A stretch of 64,000 bases of DNA from Putridiphycobacter roseus (GCF_003234935.1 NZ_QKSB01000004.1:124001-188000); one strand, 5' to 3'; shown: positions 25,570 to 35,834, counted from the first letter of the stretch. Numbers and translations: made by a program. Notes: a model not told the origin generated them from the letters alone.

Positions 25570-27813
25570 TTATTCAATCAACAACTTACGCGTCATACTA
25601 GCTTGATTAATTGTAACTTTCAATAAGTATACCCCTTGCGCGAGCCCTTTACAATCCACTGCTGTTTTATTTTGTAAAAGTCGACCTGATTGCACACTTC
25701 TACCTTGCATATCTAATATTTCAAAAGTGGTGGATCCGTTATATAAAGCGCCATCCGCATTTAACTCCACATAGAAAACGCTTTGCGTTGGATTGGGAAA
25801 AATATTAAATTCAAAAGGAGCATAGCTGTTTAAACCGACATCTGTAATAGTAACCGATTCATAAAAACTCAATCCACCCCTTATATTCCCTACAAACATT
25901 TCTAGTTTATTATCGCCATCTATATCATAAAGTGCAGGCGCAGCATAAATACCATCATTGATAGATTGCAGCGCTGGATCTACCAGATTAAAAGTCCCGG
26001 ATAAATTACCTTCTATGTTATTATAATAGTGAAGAAAGCCATCTTTCGCACCTATAATAAGGTGCATTGTATCGTCAATATCCACAAATTCAGGAATAGC
26101 ATAACCAATATTTGTACCACTTTCTGTAACATCCACTCCCCCTAACTGTGTAGTTATCAATTCAAATATTTGATTGTTAGCTGTACCAACATTTTCATAA
26201 TAAGAAAGCATCCCATTTCTATTTCCTAAAACTAGGTCTAATAGCCCATCCCTATTTAAATCAATTAGTTTTGGTGCCGTAAAAAGTCCGTCTTGTATTA
26301 TCCCTCCTGTACTAGTCAGCAGATTGGTATGACTCAGAAATTGAGCAGGTCCTGTACCACCATTATTCATAAAAAGCATCAAGGCTGTATCTCGCTCACT
26401 TAAAATCATATCTTCGGCTCCATCTCCATTTAAATCTCCAAAAGTGGCATAGAACTCGTGATTTATTTTATTGTTCACCCCGGAAAGTCCCATATAATCT
26501 TCGGAAGCTAAGGTAAATTGTGGAGACAAAGCAGTACCTGTATTATGGTAATAGACAAGTTTACTATAACTTCCATTATATACGGTATCAAATCGAACCC
26601 CAACAGAAATTATTAAATCTTTTAAGCCATCTCTATCATGATCAAAAAAAACAGGAGATACATTTGCGCCAAAATCAATCATTTGATCTTGTAGAAAATT
26701 CTTTTTATTCAATTCAAAAACCGGTTGATTGTCCAATCCAACATTGTTGTAAAACCAATTACTTTGGTAATCCATTCCAAATAATGATAAGTTTGGTGAG
26801 ACCAATAAATCACGAATTTGGTCATTATCAATGTCAACGAAAAAAGCACCTAAAAATTCAAATAGATCTACCGTAACATCATTTGACGGAAAATCTGGGT
26901 CTTGGCTGATCATGGCCGAATTGGTATTTGGCACAGTACCTCCATTCATTAACAAGGTTAAATGTGAAAACTCCACATCCCCTAACACAATATCCATCAT
27001 GCCGTCACTGTTCATGTCGAGTGCTAAGGTGGTTGATCCAGAATGGCGATCCGCTGCATTTCCAATGGGTCTTGGATTATATACAAATTGTGGGTTATCT
27101 ATCTGATTGTAACAGCAATCATTTAACTGTAATAGGTTACTTGTATTTGCTTCTGTAAAGTTACCATAACATACACTTGCAGTCATAAACTCTAATGAAT
27201 CAGAATGTCCGTAAATCTCTTGTGACATATTTTTATGATACCACAAACACTTACTAAGCCCTGAAAAAGACAGTATATCCAAATCATCATCTCCATCCAC
27301 ATCCACAAAAGCCGGGATATCTTGTACACCACAGGAGATGATTGGATCAATTGTATAATTACTAAATGATGCTGTTAGCCCATATTTTACTAATTCGAAT
27401 TCAATACCATTACTGACAGAAGAAATGTTTTTATACATCTGCAATGCTCCTGAAGCGGAAGCCAAAATATCCGCTTTACCGTCTAAATTATAATCACCCA
27501 AAATTGCCCAATTATTAATTTCTGGAAATTTTTCTGCCAATTCAGGCGCATATTCATAATCAATTTGACCTGGTCCCCCATTCTGGATAAAGCAAAGAAT
27601 TTTATTGCAACTTTTATCAAAGACAAATAAATCTTGTACCCCATCAAAATTTAGATCAATATTTGAATATTGGGCAGAATTAATTCCTCCAGCCCAAGGA
27701 TATTTAAGCGTAATATTGTTTGCTATAACGTTAATATCGTTACTTCTTTGAAAGCCAAATTGACCATAAATGAACAGAGGAAAGCAAAATAACAAGAATA
27801 AAATTTTCTTCAT
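25570..27813 (-). CDS. FG-GAP/VCBS-repeat surface protein with T9SS type A sorting domain (paralogue 1)
   Basis: The 747-residue protein has a signal peptide ending YG before Gln18. Many calcium-binding FG-GAP/VCBS repeats follow (DLNFDGVQDLFVFD, DVDGDDDLDILSF, DLNGDGAEDMILSE, DLNRDGLLDLVLGN, DIDGDNKLEMFVGN), which would fold as one or more beta-propellers. The C-terminal type A sorting domain reads NIFPNPTQSVFYVEL and ends GVYLLKVTINQASMTRKLL. It is a paralogue of the gene at 28768; the two share near-identical domain order and the opening QFGF-R-NDI. A nitronate monooxygenase gene lies directly upstream (four-base gap). Confidence 0.9.
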   Translation of the reverse strand: MKKILFLLFCFPLFIYGQFGFQRSNDINVIANNITLKYPWAGGINSAQYSNIDLNFDGVQDLFVFDKSCNKILCFIQNGGPGQIDYEYAPELAEKFPEINNWAILGDYNLDGKADILASASGALQMYKNISSVSNGIEFELVKYGLTASFSNYTIDPIISCGVQDIPAFVDVDGDDDLDILSFSGLSKCLWYHKNMSQEIYGHSDSLEFMTASVCYGNFTEANTSNLLQLNDCCYNQIDNPQFVYNPRPIGNAADRHSGSTTLALDMNSDGMMDIVLGDVEFSHLTLLMNGGTVPNTNSAMISQDPDFPSNDVTVDLFEFLGAFFVDIDNDQIRDLLVSPNLSLFGMDYQSNWFYNNVGLDNQPVFELNKKNFLQDQMIDFGANVSPVFFDHDRDGLKDLIISVGVRFDTVYNGSYSKLVYYHNTGTALSPQFTLASEDYMGLSGVNNKINHEFYATFGDLNGDGAEDMILSERDTALMLFMNNGGTGPAQFLSHTNLLTSTGGIIQDGLFTAPKLIDLNRDGLLDLVLGNRNGMLSYYENVGTANNQIFELITTQLGGVDVTESGTNIGYAIPEFVDIDDTMHLIIGAKDGFLHYYNNIEGNLSGTFNLVDPALQSINDGIYAAPALYDIDGDNKLEMFVGNIRGGLSFYESVTITDVGLNSYAPFEFNIFPNPTQSVFYVELNADGALYNGSTTFEILDMQGRSVQSGRLLQNKTAVDCKGLAQGVYLLKVTINQASMTRKLLIE

Positions 27814-27817
27814 ATAA

Positions 27818-28771
27818 CTATTTGATTAAACCAACAATAATATCACTGATAGGCTGTATTTTTTTAGTATTTTCAATAGTTGGTCCGGCACACCAAACAG
27901 TTTTATAAGTTGCACTAAAAGCTGCTTTTTCGACCGACTTCATCCCTTTCACAAAAGTGAACATCTTTATCCACTTTTTGAGGCGTTTATTTTTACTTAA
28001 TAGTTTTTCTAACCAATTTTGTTTGGTGCCAATTTTTTGGACATAAGGTGTGTTAATCACCGTACAAGGAGAGCCCGATATTTTAGTACTCATAACAATA
28101 TCTTTTTCCCCATAATCCACACAAGCTTGTTTATACTCCTCTGAGACACCTGATTCTTCACTCGCAATAAAAATACTTCCGACAGAAGCACCAGCGGCTC
28201 CATAAGATAACATCTTATCCAAATCGGCTTTTTTCCCGACTCCTCCAGCAGATATTACAGGAATTCCGCAATTGGAAACGAGACTTTCAATTAAGGTTTT
28301 AGGTGAAATATTACCAGCATGTCCCCCTGCTTCATTATTGACTGCAATAATAGCGTCTGCACCTAACGCCTCCACTTTTTGTGCGAACTTTAAATCCGTA
28401 ACATCACAAAATACTTTAATGCCTTTAGGTTTACAAGCATCAATTACTTCTTTAGGATTACCTAAAGATGTAATAATAAAATCAACGCCTAATTCAACTG
28501 CGGCGACCAATTGACTTTTCATTTTTGGGTTAGACTGATTTACAATTAAATTGATACCAATCGGTCCTTTTGTTCCAGCTTGAATTTTTTTAATCCCCTC
28601 CTTAAACGCATCAATCGTTCTATAATTTAAAGCGGGAATGGCACCGGCAATTCCATTATTACCCGCAGCGATTAGCATTTTTTCATTGGACACCAAAAAC
28701 ATGGGAGCCATAATAATGGGATACTTAATATTTAAAATATCTGTTAATTTTAATTTCTCGTTCTTGCTCAT
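27818..28771 (-). CDS. Nitronate monooxygenase / 2-nitropropane dioxygenase-family FMN enzyme
   Basis: The 317-residue TIM-barrel flavoenzyme has YPIIMAPMFLVSNEKMLIAAGNNGIAG at the N-terminus. The central motif AIIAVNNEAGGHAGN and the FMN-phosphate loop PVISAGGVGKKADLDKMLSYGAAGASVGSIF are clear. It likely oxidises nitronates or acts as an FMN-dependent enoyl reductase-like enzyme; the family is hard to split by sequence. The gene overlaps the end of the upstream FG-GAP gene by four bases, although no functional link with surface proteins is obvious. Confidence 0.88.
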   Translation of the reverse strand: MSKNEKLKLTDILNIKYPIIMAPMFLVSNEKMLIAAGNNGIAGAIPALNYRTIDAFKEGIKKIQAGTKGPIGINLIVNQSNPKMKSQLVAAVELGVDFIITSLGNPKEVIDACKPKGIKVFCDVTDLKFAQKVEALGADAIIAVNNEAGGHAGNISPKTLIESLVSNCGIPVISAGGVGKKADLDKMLSYGAAGASVGSIFIASEESGVSEEYKQACVDYGEKDIVMSTKISGSPCTVINTPYVQKIGTKQNWLEKLLSKNKRLKKWIKMFTFVKGMKSVEKAAFSATYKTVWCAGPTIENTKKIQPISDIIVGLIK

Positions 28772-31005
28772 TGAATAATTATTTTCTTGGTCATACGATA
28801 ACCTGCTACTTGTAAATTTAATAGATAAACACCTTCTGAAAGGTCTTTACAATTAATTAATGTTTGAGATTGATTAATATTTCCGGACAACAATGCCTTA
28901 CCACTCATATCCATAAGACTATAGGAAACTGCTTGATAATTTATTAGGTTCAATTTTGATAAATCAATGTTAAAATTATTTTCAGCTGGATTGGGATAAA
29001 TATTAATTTCATTTTGATAATCGACTATACCTACGCTAGAAACTAGTGCAGATTGATACAAACCTAAGCCACCTCTTTTATTTCCAACCACCATTTCCAA
29101 TTTATAATCTTGATCGACATCATAAATTGCAGGAGCTGAGTATGGGCCTAACCATATTTTATGCAAGGCGGCATCTACTAAGTTAAAGGTTCCATTTAAG
29201 TTATTTGAAATGTTGTTATAATAATGGAGATACCCATCTCTTGAACCGACAATTAAATGAAAAACGGAATCAATAAGTACAAATTCCGGAACGGCAGTAC
29301 CTTCATTTGTCGAAGGTGGCACTACAGAAACACCACCTAAAGTATTTGTTTGTAATTCAAAACTATAATTAGTTGGTGTGCCTACATTTTTATAATAAGT
29401 TAATGTCCCGTCTCGTTTTCCAATGACTAAGTCCATTAACCCATCTCGATTTAAATCAACTAATTTTGGAGCAATTAAAATACCGTGACTAATATTTACT
29501 CCTGCTTGATCTTTTAAAGTTGTATAATTTACGAATTGAGCTGGTACCCCACTTGGGTTTGAATTTATAAAAATAGTTAAACTACCGTTGTACTCTGCCA
29601 ATATTAAATCCTCTGCCCCATCTCCATTCACATCTCCAAAAGTTGGATAAAAATGTAAATGGTTACCGCCATTAAAACTGGAAAGTCCTAAATAATCTTC
29701 AGATTCAAGTGTAAATGCTGCTGCATTAGCAGTACCGGTGTTTTTATAATAGATTAATTTTGAATAAAAATTGGTGGTAACCGAATCAAAACGTTCACTA
29801 ACAGCTACGATTAAATCTTTTAACCCATCTCCATTATGGTCAAAAAACACGGGCATGGTGCGCGCGCCATACTCTATCATATCATCTTGTAAAAAATCTT
29901 TTTGATTAAAATTAAAATCAGGAAAATTATCTGCTCCTTCATTTAAATACAGCCAATTACTTGCATAATTCTCTGAGTTTAATGCCGTGTTTGGAGAAAC
30001 TACTAAATCTCTTTTTTGATCGTTATTTACATCTACATAAAACCCCGAAGGAAAAACCTGCATATCCACCGGAACATCATAAGATGGAAAAGCAGGATCT
30101 TGACTAACCATGGCTGAATTTGTATTTGGAGTTGTACCGCCATTCATTAACATGGTAAAATTATTATACGAAATATCTCCTATCACTAAATCCATCATTT
30201 GATCCGCATCTAAATCTAAAGCCAGCACTGTTGAGCCACTATGTCTATCTTCATTTTGCCATACTGGTCTTGTATTTAGTCCCATTTGAGGATTAGTTAC
30301 TTGGCCAGAACAACAATCGTTCAATGTAACCAAATTATTTGTGTCGTGTTCAATAAAATTTCCATAACAAACACTTACCGTTTCGTATAAAAGCGAGTCT
30401 GAATGACCATAAGTTTCCTGGGAAATATTTTTATAATAGCGTACACAAGAACCTAAATAAAAAGACAAAATATCCACATCTCCATCCCCATCTACATCAA
30501 CAATTGCTGGAGTATCTGCCTGACTGCAGTAAACATAACTTGGATTACCATAAATGGTAGAAGGTAAATATTGACTGGCTAGCGTAAAATTAACTTTAGT
30601 ACCTTGGGTAGAAATATTTCGGTAAACGATAGCACCACCTGGGGAAGCAGCAAATAAATCTTTTTTACCATCCCCATCATAATCTACCAATAAACACCAA
30701 CCATATACATCCGGAAAATCATTTTCATATTGCGGTGCATGTTCAAAATTCATCTGTCCTGCTGTACCTTTTTGTAAGAAAGTAACTATTTTATCACTAG
30801 ACTTATCGTAGACAAATAAATCTTCAGTACCATCTAAATCTAAATCTATATTAGAAAACTGACAATGATCTAATCCACCAGCCCATGGAAACCTTTGGGT
30901 AATAGAATTCTTAATTACAGGAATATCATTCATGCGTTCGAAACCAAATTGGCCCATGGCAATGGCGGGCATTAAAAAGAATAATGCAAGTACTTTATTA
31001 TTCAT
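28768..31005 (-). CDS. FG-GAP/VCBS-repeat surface protein with T9SS type A sorting domain (paralogue 2)
   Basis: The protein has about 745 residues from the chosen ATG 31005. This start gives a clean signal peptide MNNKVLALFFLMPAIAMG before Gln. A longer frame to 31044 begins with TTG and a charged leader and is less likely. FG-GAP repeats include DLDLDGTEDLFVYD, DYDGDGKKDLFAA, DVDGDGDVDILSF, DVNGDGAEDLILAE and DLNRDGLMDLVIGK. The sorting domain has IYPNPAENNFNIDL and ends GVYLLNLQVAGYRMTKKII. Repeat order and spacing follow paralogue 1 almost throughout, pointing to a tandem gene duplication. Confidence 0.9.
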   Translation of the reverse strand: MNNKVLALFFLMPAIAMGQFGFERMNDIPVIKNSITQRFPWAGGLDHCQFSNIDLDLDGTEDLFVYDKSSDKIVTFLQKGTAGQMNFEHAPQYENDFPDVYGWCLLVDYDGDGKKDLFAASPGGAIVYRNISTQGTKVNFTLASQYLPSTIYGNPSYVYCSQADTPAIVDVDGDGDVDILSFYLGSCVRYYKNISQETYGHSDSLLYETVSVCYGNFIEHDTNNLVTLNDCCSGQVTNPQMGLNTRPVWQNEDRHSGSTVLALDLDADQMMDLVIGDISYNNFTMLMNGGTTPNTNSAMVSQDPAFPSYDVPVDMQVFPSGFYVDVNNDQKRDLVVSPNTALNSENYASNWLYLNEGADNFPDFNFNQKDFLQDDMIEYGARTMPVFFDHNGDGLKDLIVAVSERFDSVTTNFYSKLIYYKNTGTANAAAFTLESEDYLGLSSFNGGNHLHFYPTFGDVNGDGAEDLILAEYNGSLTIFINSNPSGVPAQFVNYTTLKDQAGVNISHGILIAPKLVDLNRDGLMDLVIGKRDGTLTYYKNVGTPTNYSFELQTNTLGGVSVVPPSTNEGTAVPEFVLIDSVFHLIVGSRDGYLHYYNNISNNLNGTFNLVDAALHKIWLGPYSAPAIYDVDQDYKLEMVVGNKRGGLGLYQSALVSSVGIVDYQNEINIYPNPAENNFNIDLSKLNLINYQAVSYSLMDMSGKALLSGNINQSQTLINCKDLSEGVYLLNLQVAGYRMTKKIIIQ

Positions 31006-31139
31006 AGGTAATATTTTAATAGTAAAACGAAAATTATCGCGCAATAGTTGTGCATCAATCCATAAAAATACGATTATTTTTATTAAAATGATTTTCAGAC
31101 TTAGTTTTTAAATATCCGTAATAAATACCAAAGTATTCT

Positions 31140-31147
31140 TAAATTTG
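31140..31147 (+). promoter_or_regulatory. Putative -7 box (TAAATTTG) for the DPP III gene
   Basis: TAAATTTG matches TAnnTTTG and ends 21 bases before the ATG at 31169. No TTG is seen at the expected -33 position. Confidence 0.45.
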
Positions 31148-31168
31148 TTGGATTAGAATTTAAAAATT

Positions 31169-33223
31169 ATGAAAAATATAGCATTAATATGCATAGCCTC
31201 TATTGGATTTACTGCAAGTAGCTGCAACGATTCCAATAAAGCGCCTGCTAAATCTGAGACAAATGACTCCATTATCCGTAAAACCAATGAAAAATTTGAC
31301 TATGTAGTTGAATCGTTTGGTGACATTCAGGTACTTCGTTACCAAGTAAATGGATTTGACCAATTGAATCTAAAACAGCAAAAAATGGTTTATTATTTAT
31401 ACCAAGCTGGACTAGCAGGTAGAGATATCATTTGGGACCAAAATTATCGCCATAACTTGTCGATTAGAACTGCTTTAGAAGACATTGTTAAAAATTATAA
31501 AGGAGACCAATCTACATCAGACTGGGCAGCATTTATGACATATACCAAAAAAGTATGGTTTGCGAATGGCATTCATCACCACTATTCCATGGACAAGTTT
31601 GAACCAGAATTTTCAAAAGCATATTTTGAAGAATTATTAGCTGCTTCTAATAGTGCGTTAAATATGGATGCTTTAGACGTAATGTTTAATGATGCAGATT
31701 TAAAAAGAGTAAGTCTAAATTCAAATGAAGATTTGATGTTGGGTTCAGCAATGAACTTTTATCACCAAGATTTGACAGAGAAAGATGTGGAAACATTTTA
31801 TAGTAATATCATTGACAAGTCCAATACAACACCTGTAGAATATGGTTTAAATTCTAAATTAACCAAGGACGAAAATGGTAAAATATATGAGGCTGTCTAT
31901 AAAGTAGGTGGTATGTACTCTGAAGCTATTTCCGCAATGGTTAGCTGGTTAGAAAAAGCAAAATTAGTCGCTGAAAATGAGGCACAAGCAAAAGCATTAG
32001 GTTTATTAGTAGAATATTACCAAACTGGGGATTTAGAAAAATGGTCGGCTTACAACATAGCTTGGGCTAGTGCCACTGAAGGAGATATTGATTATATTCA
32101 AGGTTTTGTTGAAGTTTATGGCGATCCTTTAGGTATGCGTGGAACTTATGAATCGATAGTACAGATAAAGGATTTTGAAGCTTCAGCAAGAATGAAAGTA
32201 TTGGCTGAAAACGCACAATGGTTTGAAGACAAATCATCTATTGAGGAAGCACATAAAAAAGAAAATGTAGTTGGTGTATCTTACAACGTAGTTAACGTTG
32301 CTGGAGAATCAGGAGATGCTTCACCTGCGACTCCAATTGGGGTAAATTTACCGAATGCAGACTGGATTCGTGCTAACCATGGTTCAAAATCAGTTAGTTT
32401 AGGAAATATTGTAGAAGCATACAACGAAGCTGGTGGTGAAGGAATGCTACAAGAATTTGCGCACGATCAAGATGAGATTGACAGAACTATAAAATATGGC
32501 AAATTAGCTTCAAAATTACATACCGCAATGCATGAAGTAATTGGTCATGCTTCTGGACAAATCAATAAAGGTATTGGAACGCCAAAAGAAACTTTAAAAA
32601 GTTACGCCTCTACCTTAGAAGAAGCAAGAGCAGATTTAGTTGCCTTATATTATTTAATGGATAAAAAACTAATAGACCTAGGTTTGATGGAATCATTAGA
32701 AGTAGGTATGGCGGAATACGATTCTTATATTAGAAATGGTATGATGGCACAAATGAGAAGATTAGAGCCGGGTGCAGATATTGAAGAAGCGCATATGCGA
32801 AATCGACAATTGGTAGCTGCATGGGCTTTTGAAAAAGGGCAAGAAAATCAAGTCATTTCTAAAATTGAAAGAGAAGGAAATACTTATTTTGAAATAAATG
32901 ACTACCAACAATTAAAAGTTATTTTTGGTGAATTACTAAGAGAAATACAACGCATTAAATCAGAAGGAGATTATGCCGCTGGAAAAGCCTTAGTAGAAAA
33001 CTACGGTGTAAAAGTAGACCAAGCATTGCACCAAGAAGTTTTAGATAGATCTGCTAAATTAAACATTCCGCCTTATTCTGGATTTGTAAACCCAATTTTG
33101 GAAGCAACAAAAGATGCGGAAGGAAATATTACAGGTATCACCATCCAACAACCAACGGATTTCAAAGAACAAATGTTATATTATTCAAGTACTTATGGGT
33201 ACTTAAGTACATTAAAAAAATAA
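31169..33223 (+). CDS. Dipeptidyl-peptidase III (family M49 zinc peptidase), predicted lipoprotein
   Basis: DPP III removes dipeptides from the N-terminus of short peptides. The 684-residue protein has the family-specific zinc motif HEVIGH (455-460, HExxGH with the extra residue typical of M49) and the second motif EEARAD (484-489) that supplies the third ligand. A signal ending ASSC at Cys19 predicts lipidation, so it should work in the periplasm or on the surface. The next gene is a TonB receptor 126 bases away; a peptide-feeding role is possible but not shown. Confidence 0.9.
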   Translation: MKNIALICIASIGFTASSCNDSNKAPAKSETNDSIIRKTNEKFDYVVESFGDIQVLRYQVNGFDQLNLKQQKMVYYLYQAGLAGRDIIWDQNYRHNLSIRTALEDIVKNYKGDQSTSDWAAFMTYTKKVWFANGIHHHYSMDKFEPEFSKAYFEELLAASNSALNMDALDVMFNDADLKRVSLNSNEDLMLGSAMNFYHQDLTEKDVETFYSNIIDKSNTTPVEYGLNSKLTKDENGKIYEAVYKVGGMYSEAISAMVSWLEKAKLVAENEAQAKALGLLVEYYQTGDLEKWSAYNIAWASATEGDIDYIQGFVEVYGDPLGMRGTYESIVQIKDFEASARMKVLAENAQWFEDKSSIEEAHKKENVVGVSYNVVNVAGESGDASPATPIGVNLPNADWIRANHGSKSVSLGNIVEAYNEAGGEGMLQEFAHDQDEIDRTIKYGKLASKLHTAMHEVIGHASGQINKGIGTPKETLKSYASTLEEARADLVALYYLMDKKLIDLGLMESLEVGMAEYDSYIRNGMMAQMRRLEPGADIEEAHMRNRQLVAAWAFEKGQENQVISKIEREGNTYFEINDYQQLKVIFGELLREIQRIKSEGDYAAGKALVENYGVKVDQALHQEVLDRSAKLNIPPYSGFVNPILEATKDAEGNITGITIQQPTDFKEQMLYYSSTYGYLSTLKK

Positions 33224-33304
33224 AGACTGATCTTTGTCAGACAAAATAACTGCAAAAATCAAAATATTCTTTTGAATAAAAGTTGATATTTGCAAACGAA
33301 AACT

Positions 33305-33334
33305 AAAGCCTAAACCCTAAAAAGTTTAGGCTTT
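33305..33334 (+). promoter_or_regulatory. Hairpin in the leader of the TonB-receptor gene (attenuator or weak terminator)
   Basis: AAAGCCTAAAC (33305-33315) and GTTTAGGCTTT (33324-33334) form an 11-bp stem with an eight-base loop, ending 15 bases before the receptor ATG. Only a short T-run follows. A near-match -7 box GATATTTG at 33285-33292 would place the hairpin inside the 5' leader. It could instead be the terminator of the DPP III gene. Confidence 0.55.
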
Positions 33335-33349
33335 ATGGTATAAAAAGAC

Positions 33350-35701
33350 ATGAAAAAAAGCCAATTAATACTCCTTACTTTTGCCATTTTTAGTGCACAT
33401 TCTATTTTTGCGCAAGCGTATCAAACCGTTAGGGGAAATATCACCGAAACCTTTTCCGAATCCCCAATAGAAGGAGTACAAGTAAAGTTATTAAAAGATG
33501 GTTTGGCAGTCAAAGAAATAATTTCAAATAATTCTGGTGATTTCACTTTCGACAAAGTAGAGTTAGGTACGTATGACGTACTTTTTAAACATGTAAACTT
33601 TCAATCATTTATAGATCCAGGGATTGAAGTTTCCATCAGTAAAGAAATTGTACTTGAAATACAAATGCAGAACAGAAATAATGCCTTGGACACGGTAGAA
33701 GTAAAACCTGCAAAATTAAGAGGAGAGCCAACTAATGAAATGGCTACAACCAGTAGTTTTTCTATTGAAGCAGGAGATGCCAAAAGAATTGCTGGTGGAT
33801 TAGACGATCCTATTCGTGTTGCTGGTACCCTACCAGGGGTTACTTCTGCAACAGGTTTTTCTGAAAATTTTATCAGCATTAGAGGAAATTCACCACGTAG
33901 TTTAAAATATCAAATGGAAGGTATTACATTACCTAACCCTACACATTTCTCGAGAATTGGTAGTGCCGGTGGAACTTTTACTATTTTTAGTTTACATTTA
34001 TTGGATAAAAGTGATTTTTACACTGGTGCTTTTTCTGCCGAATACGGTGATGCCTTGGGCGGTATATTTGATGCTAAATTTAGAAGAGGTAACCAAGAAA
34101 AACATGAACACATGATTCAAGTTGGTGTACTGGGATTGGATATCGCTTCCGAAGGGCCATTGAATAAAAACAAAAAAGCATCTTACGCCATCAACTATCG
34201 ATACGGTTTAGTTGGTCTTGCCAGGTTAATAGGCTACCCTAGCCAACCTACCTATCAAGATGTTTCTTTTAGCTTAAACTTTCCACTTACTAAAAGGTCT
34301 AACTTAAAGTTTTTTGGAATTGGAGGCACCAGTTTAAGAACGCGAACTGCGACCTTAGATTCAGAAACTTGGGAAGAAAGTTTAGACAGAACGAATTTAA
34401 TACTGTCGAGTAAAATGGCATTGATGGGTGGGGTTTTCAAGCACTTTATCCGTGAAAACACCATATTTAAAGCTACTGCAGCCATCAGTTACACAAAACA
34501 ACTTGATAACAAGCAATATGTTACCGATTCTTACTCATTAATTGATCAAAGAACCAACGCGTACAACTCATTGCCTATTTCCATGGCAGTATCTATCAAA
34601 CATAAATTTAATAAAAAACACTTTCATGTAAGTGGCGCTAGTTTCACCAATACGTACCACGACTGGAACACTAATCGTTATTCTTTTGTGACCAATAATT
34701 ACAGTTCTCCATTTAATGGTAAAGGAGTAAGTAATGAATTAAAAGCATACACCGCTTCTAAATTCTTTTTGAGCGAAAAATGGTCTGTAAACGTTGGTTT
34801 ACATTATACTTATTATGATGTAAACAATAAGCAAGCCTTGGAGCCTAGGGGAAGTATCTCTTATCAAATTTCAGAACAACATAGCATCAGTGCTTCTGCT
34901 GGGATGCATTCTCAAATTGAAAATTATGCGGCATATTTATATACAGACAAGGATGCCAATTTAGCAGATCGTTTTCCAAATAAAAATTTAGACTTTACCC
35001 GATCAAACCACTACATTTTAGGCTATAAAGGAAAAGTTTGGACCAACCATAGTTTAAGAGTTGAAGTTTACTACCAAGACCTTTACGACATTCCTACAGA
35101 GGCCGACGGTACATTTGCAATGGTCAATTTTTCAGAATTAACTGATATTAGGCCATTAGTAAACAATGGTACGGGGCAAAATTATGGATTAGACATAGGT
35201 TTTGAGCGTTACAATGAACACGGTTTATACTATATTGTTAACGCATCAATTTACCGCTCTTTATATACAGGAAGTGATGGTATACAGCGTTCAACAGCGT
35301 ACGACAACCGATATAATGTTAAATTTTTATTAGGGAAAGAGTACAAATTAAAGAAGAAAAACGAAAAGTACAAAGCCTTTGCTTGGAACACGAACTTAGC
35401 AGCATTAGGTGGGCAACCATACACGCCTATTGATTTAGTTGCTTCTGAAGCGGAACAAGAAACAGTATATGATGAAAGTGCAGCCTTTTCGGAAAGAGAC
35501 AAACCAGTAGTATTTTTAGACTTTACGTTTTCCTATAAGGTGAATAAAAACAATAAAAGAACAGTTTGGTCATTACAAATAAAAAACTTGTTTTCAAATT
35601 CCAATGCCATTTATAGAGAGTACGATACGGTAACTAAAAGTCAAGTAGTAGTTCCCTCCACTAGCCTATTCCCTGTTTTAAGTTATCACTTAGAGTTTTA
35701 A
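33350..35701 (+). CDS. TonB-dependent receptor with N-terminal carboxypeptidase-regulatory domain
   Basis: The 783-residue protein has a signal peptide ending FA before Gln22. A CarboxypepD_reg-like domain follows (about 25-110, VRGNITETFSESPIEGVQVKLL and FKHVNFQSF). A plug domain comes next (ISIRGNSPRSLKYQMEGITLPNP), then a long beta-barrel ending VLSYHLEF. It imports a large substrate through the outer membrane using TonB energy. No SusD-like partner is next to it, so it is not a classic SusCD pair; the substrate is unknown. Confidence 0.92.
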   Translation: MKKSQLILLTFAIFSAHSIFAQAYQTVRGNITETFSESPIEGVQVKLLKDGLAVKEIISNNSGDFTFDKVELGTYDVLFKHVNFQSFIDPGIEVSISKEIVLEIQMQNRNNALDTVEVKPAKLRGEPTNEMATTSSFSIEAGDAKRIAGGLDDPIRVAGTLPGVTSATGFSENFISIRGNSPRSLKYQMEGITLPNPTHFSRIGSAGGTFTIFSLHLLDKSDFYTGAFSAEYGDALGGIFDAKFRRGNQEKHEHMIQVGVLGLDIASEGPLNKNKKASYAINYRYGLVGLARLIGYPSQPTYQDVSFSLNFPLTKRSNLKFFGIGGTSLRTRTATLDSETWEESLDRTNLILSSKMALMGGVFKHFIRENTIFKATAAISYTKQLDNKQYVTDSYSLIDQRTNAYNSLPISMAVSIKHKFNKKHFHVSGASFTNTYHDWNTNRYSFVTNNYSSPFNGKGVSNELKAYTASKFFLSEKWSVNVGLHYTYYDVNNKQALEPRGSISYQISEQHSISASAGMHSQIENYAAYLYTDKDANLADRFPNKNLDFTRSNHYILGYKGKVWTNHSLRVEVYYQDLYDIPTEADGTFAMVNFSELTDIRPLVNNGTGQNYGLDIGFERYNEHGLYYIVNASIYRSLYTGSDGIQRSTAYDNRYNVKFLLGKEYKLKKKNEKYKAFAWNTNLAALGGQPYTPIDLVASEAEQETVYDESAAFSERDKPVVFLDFTFSYKVNKNNKRTVWSLQIKNLFSNSNAIYREYDTVTKSQVVVPSTSLFPVLSYHLEF

Positions 35702-35826
35702 GTAAAGAAACCGATTTAAACAATATACTAGATGCGGTTCAGAACCACACACTACAAATTATCAGAAAAATAAATAGAATTCAAGAACAAAATAAAAGAA
35801 AAACAATCAGAATTAATAAATTAACT

Positions 35827-35834
35827 TACCTTTG
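35827..35834 (+). promoter_or_regulatory. Putative -7 box (TACCTTTG) for the cold-shock gene
   Basis: TACCTTTG matches TAnnTTTG and ends 24 bases before the cold-shock ATG, leaving a short A/T-rich leader. Confidence 0.45.
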
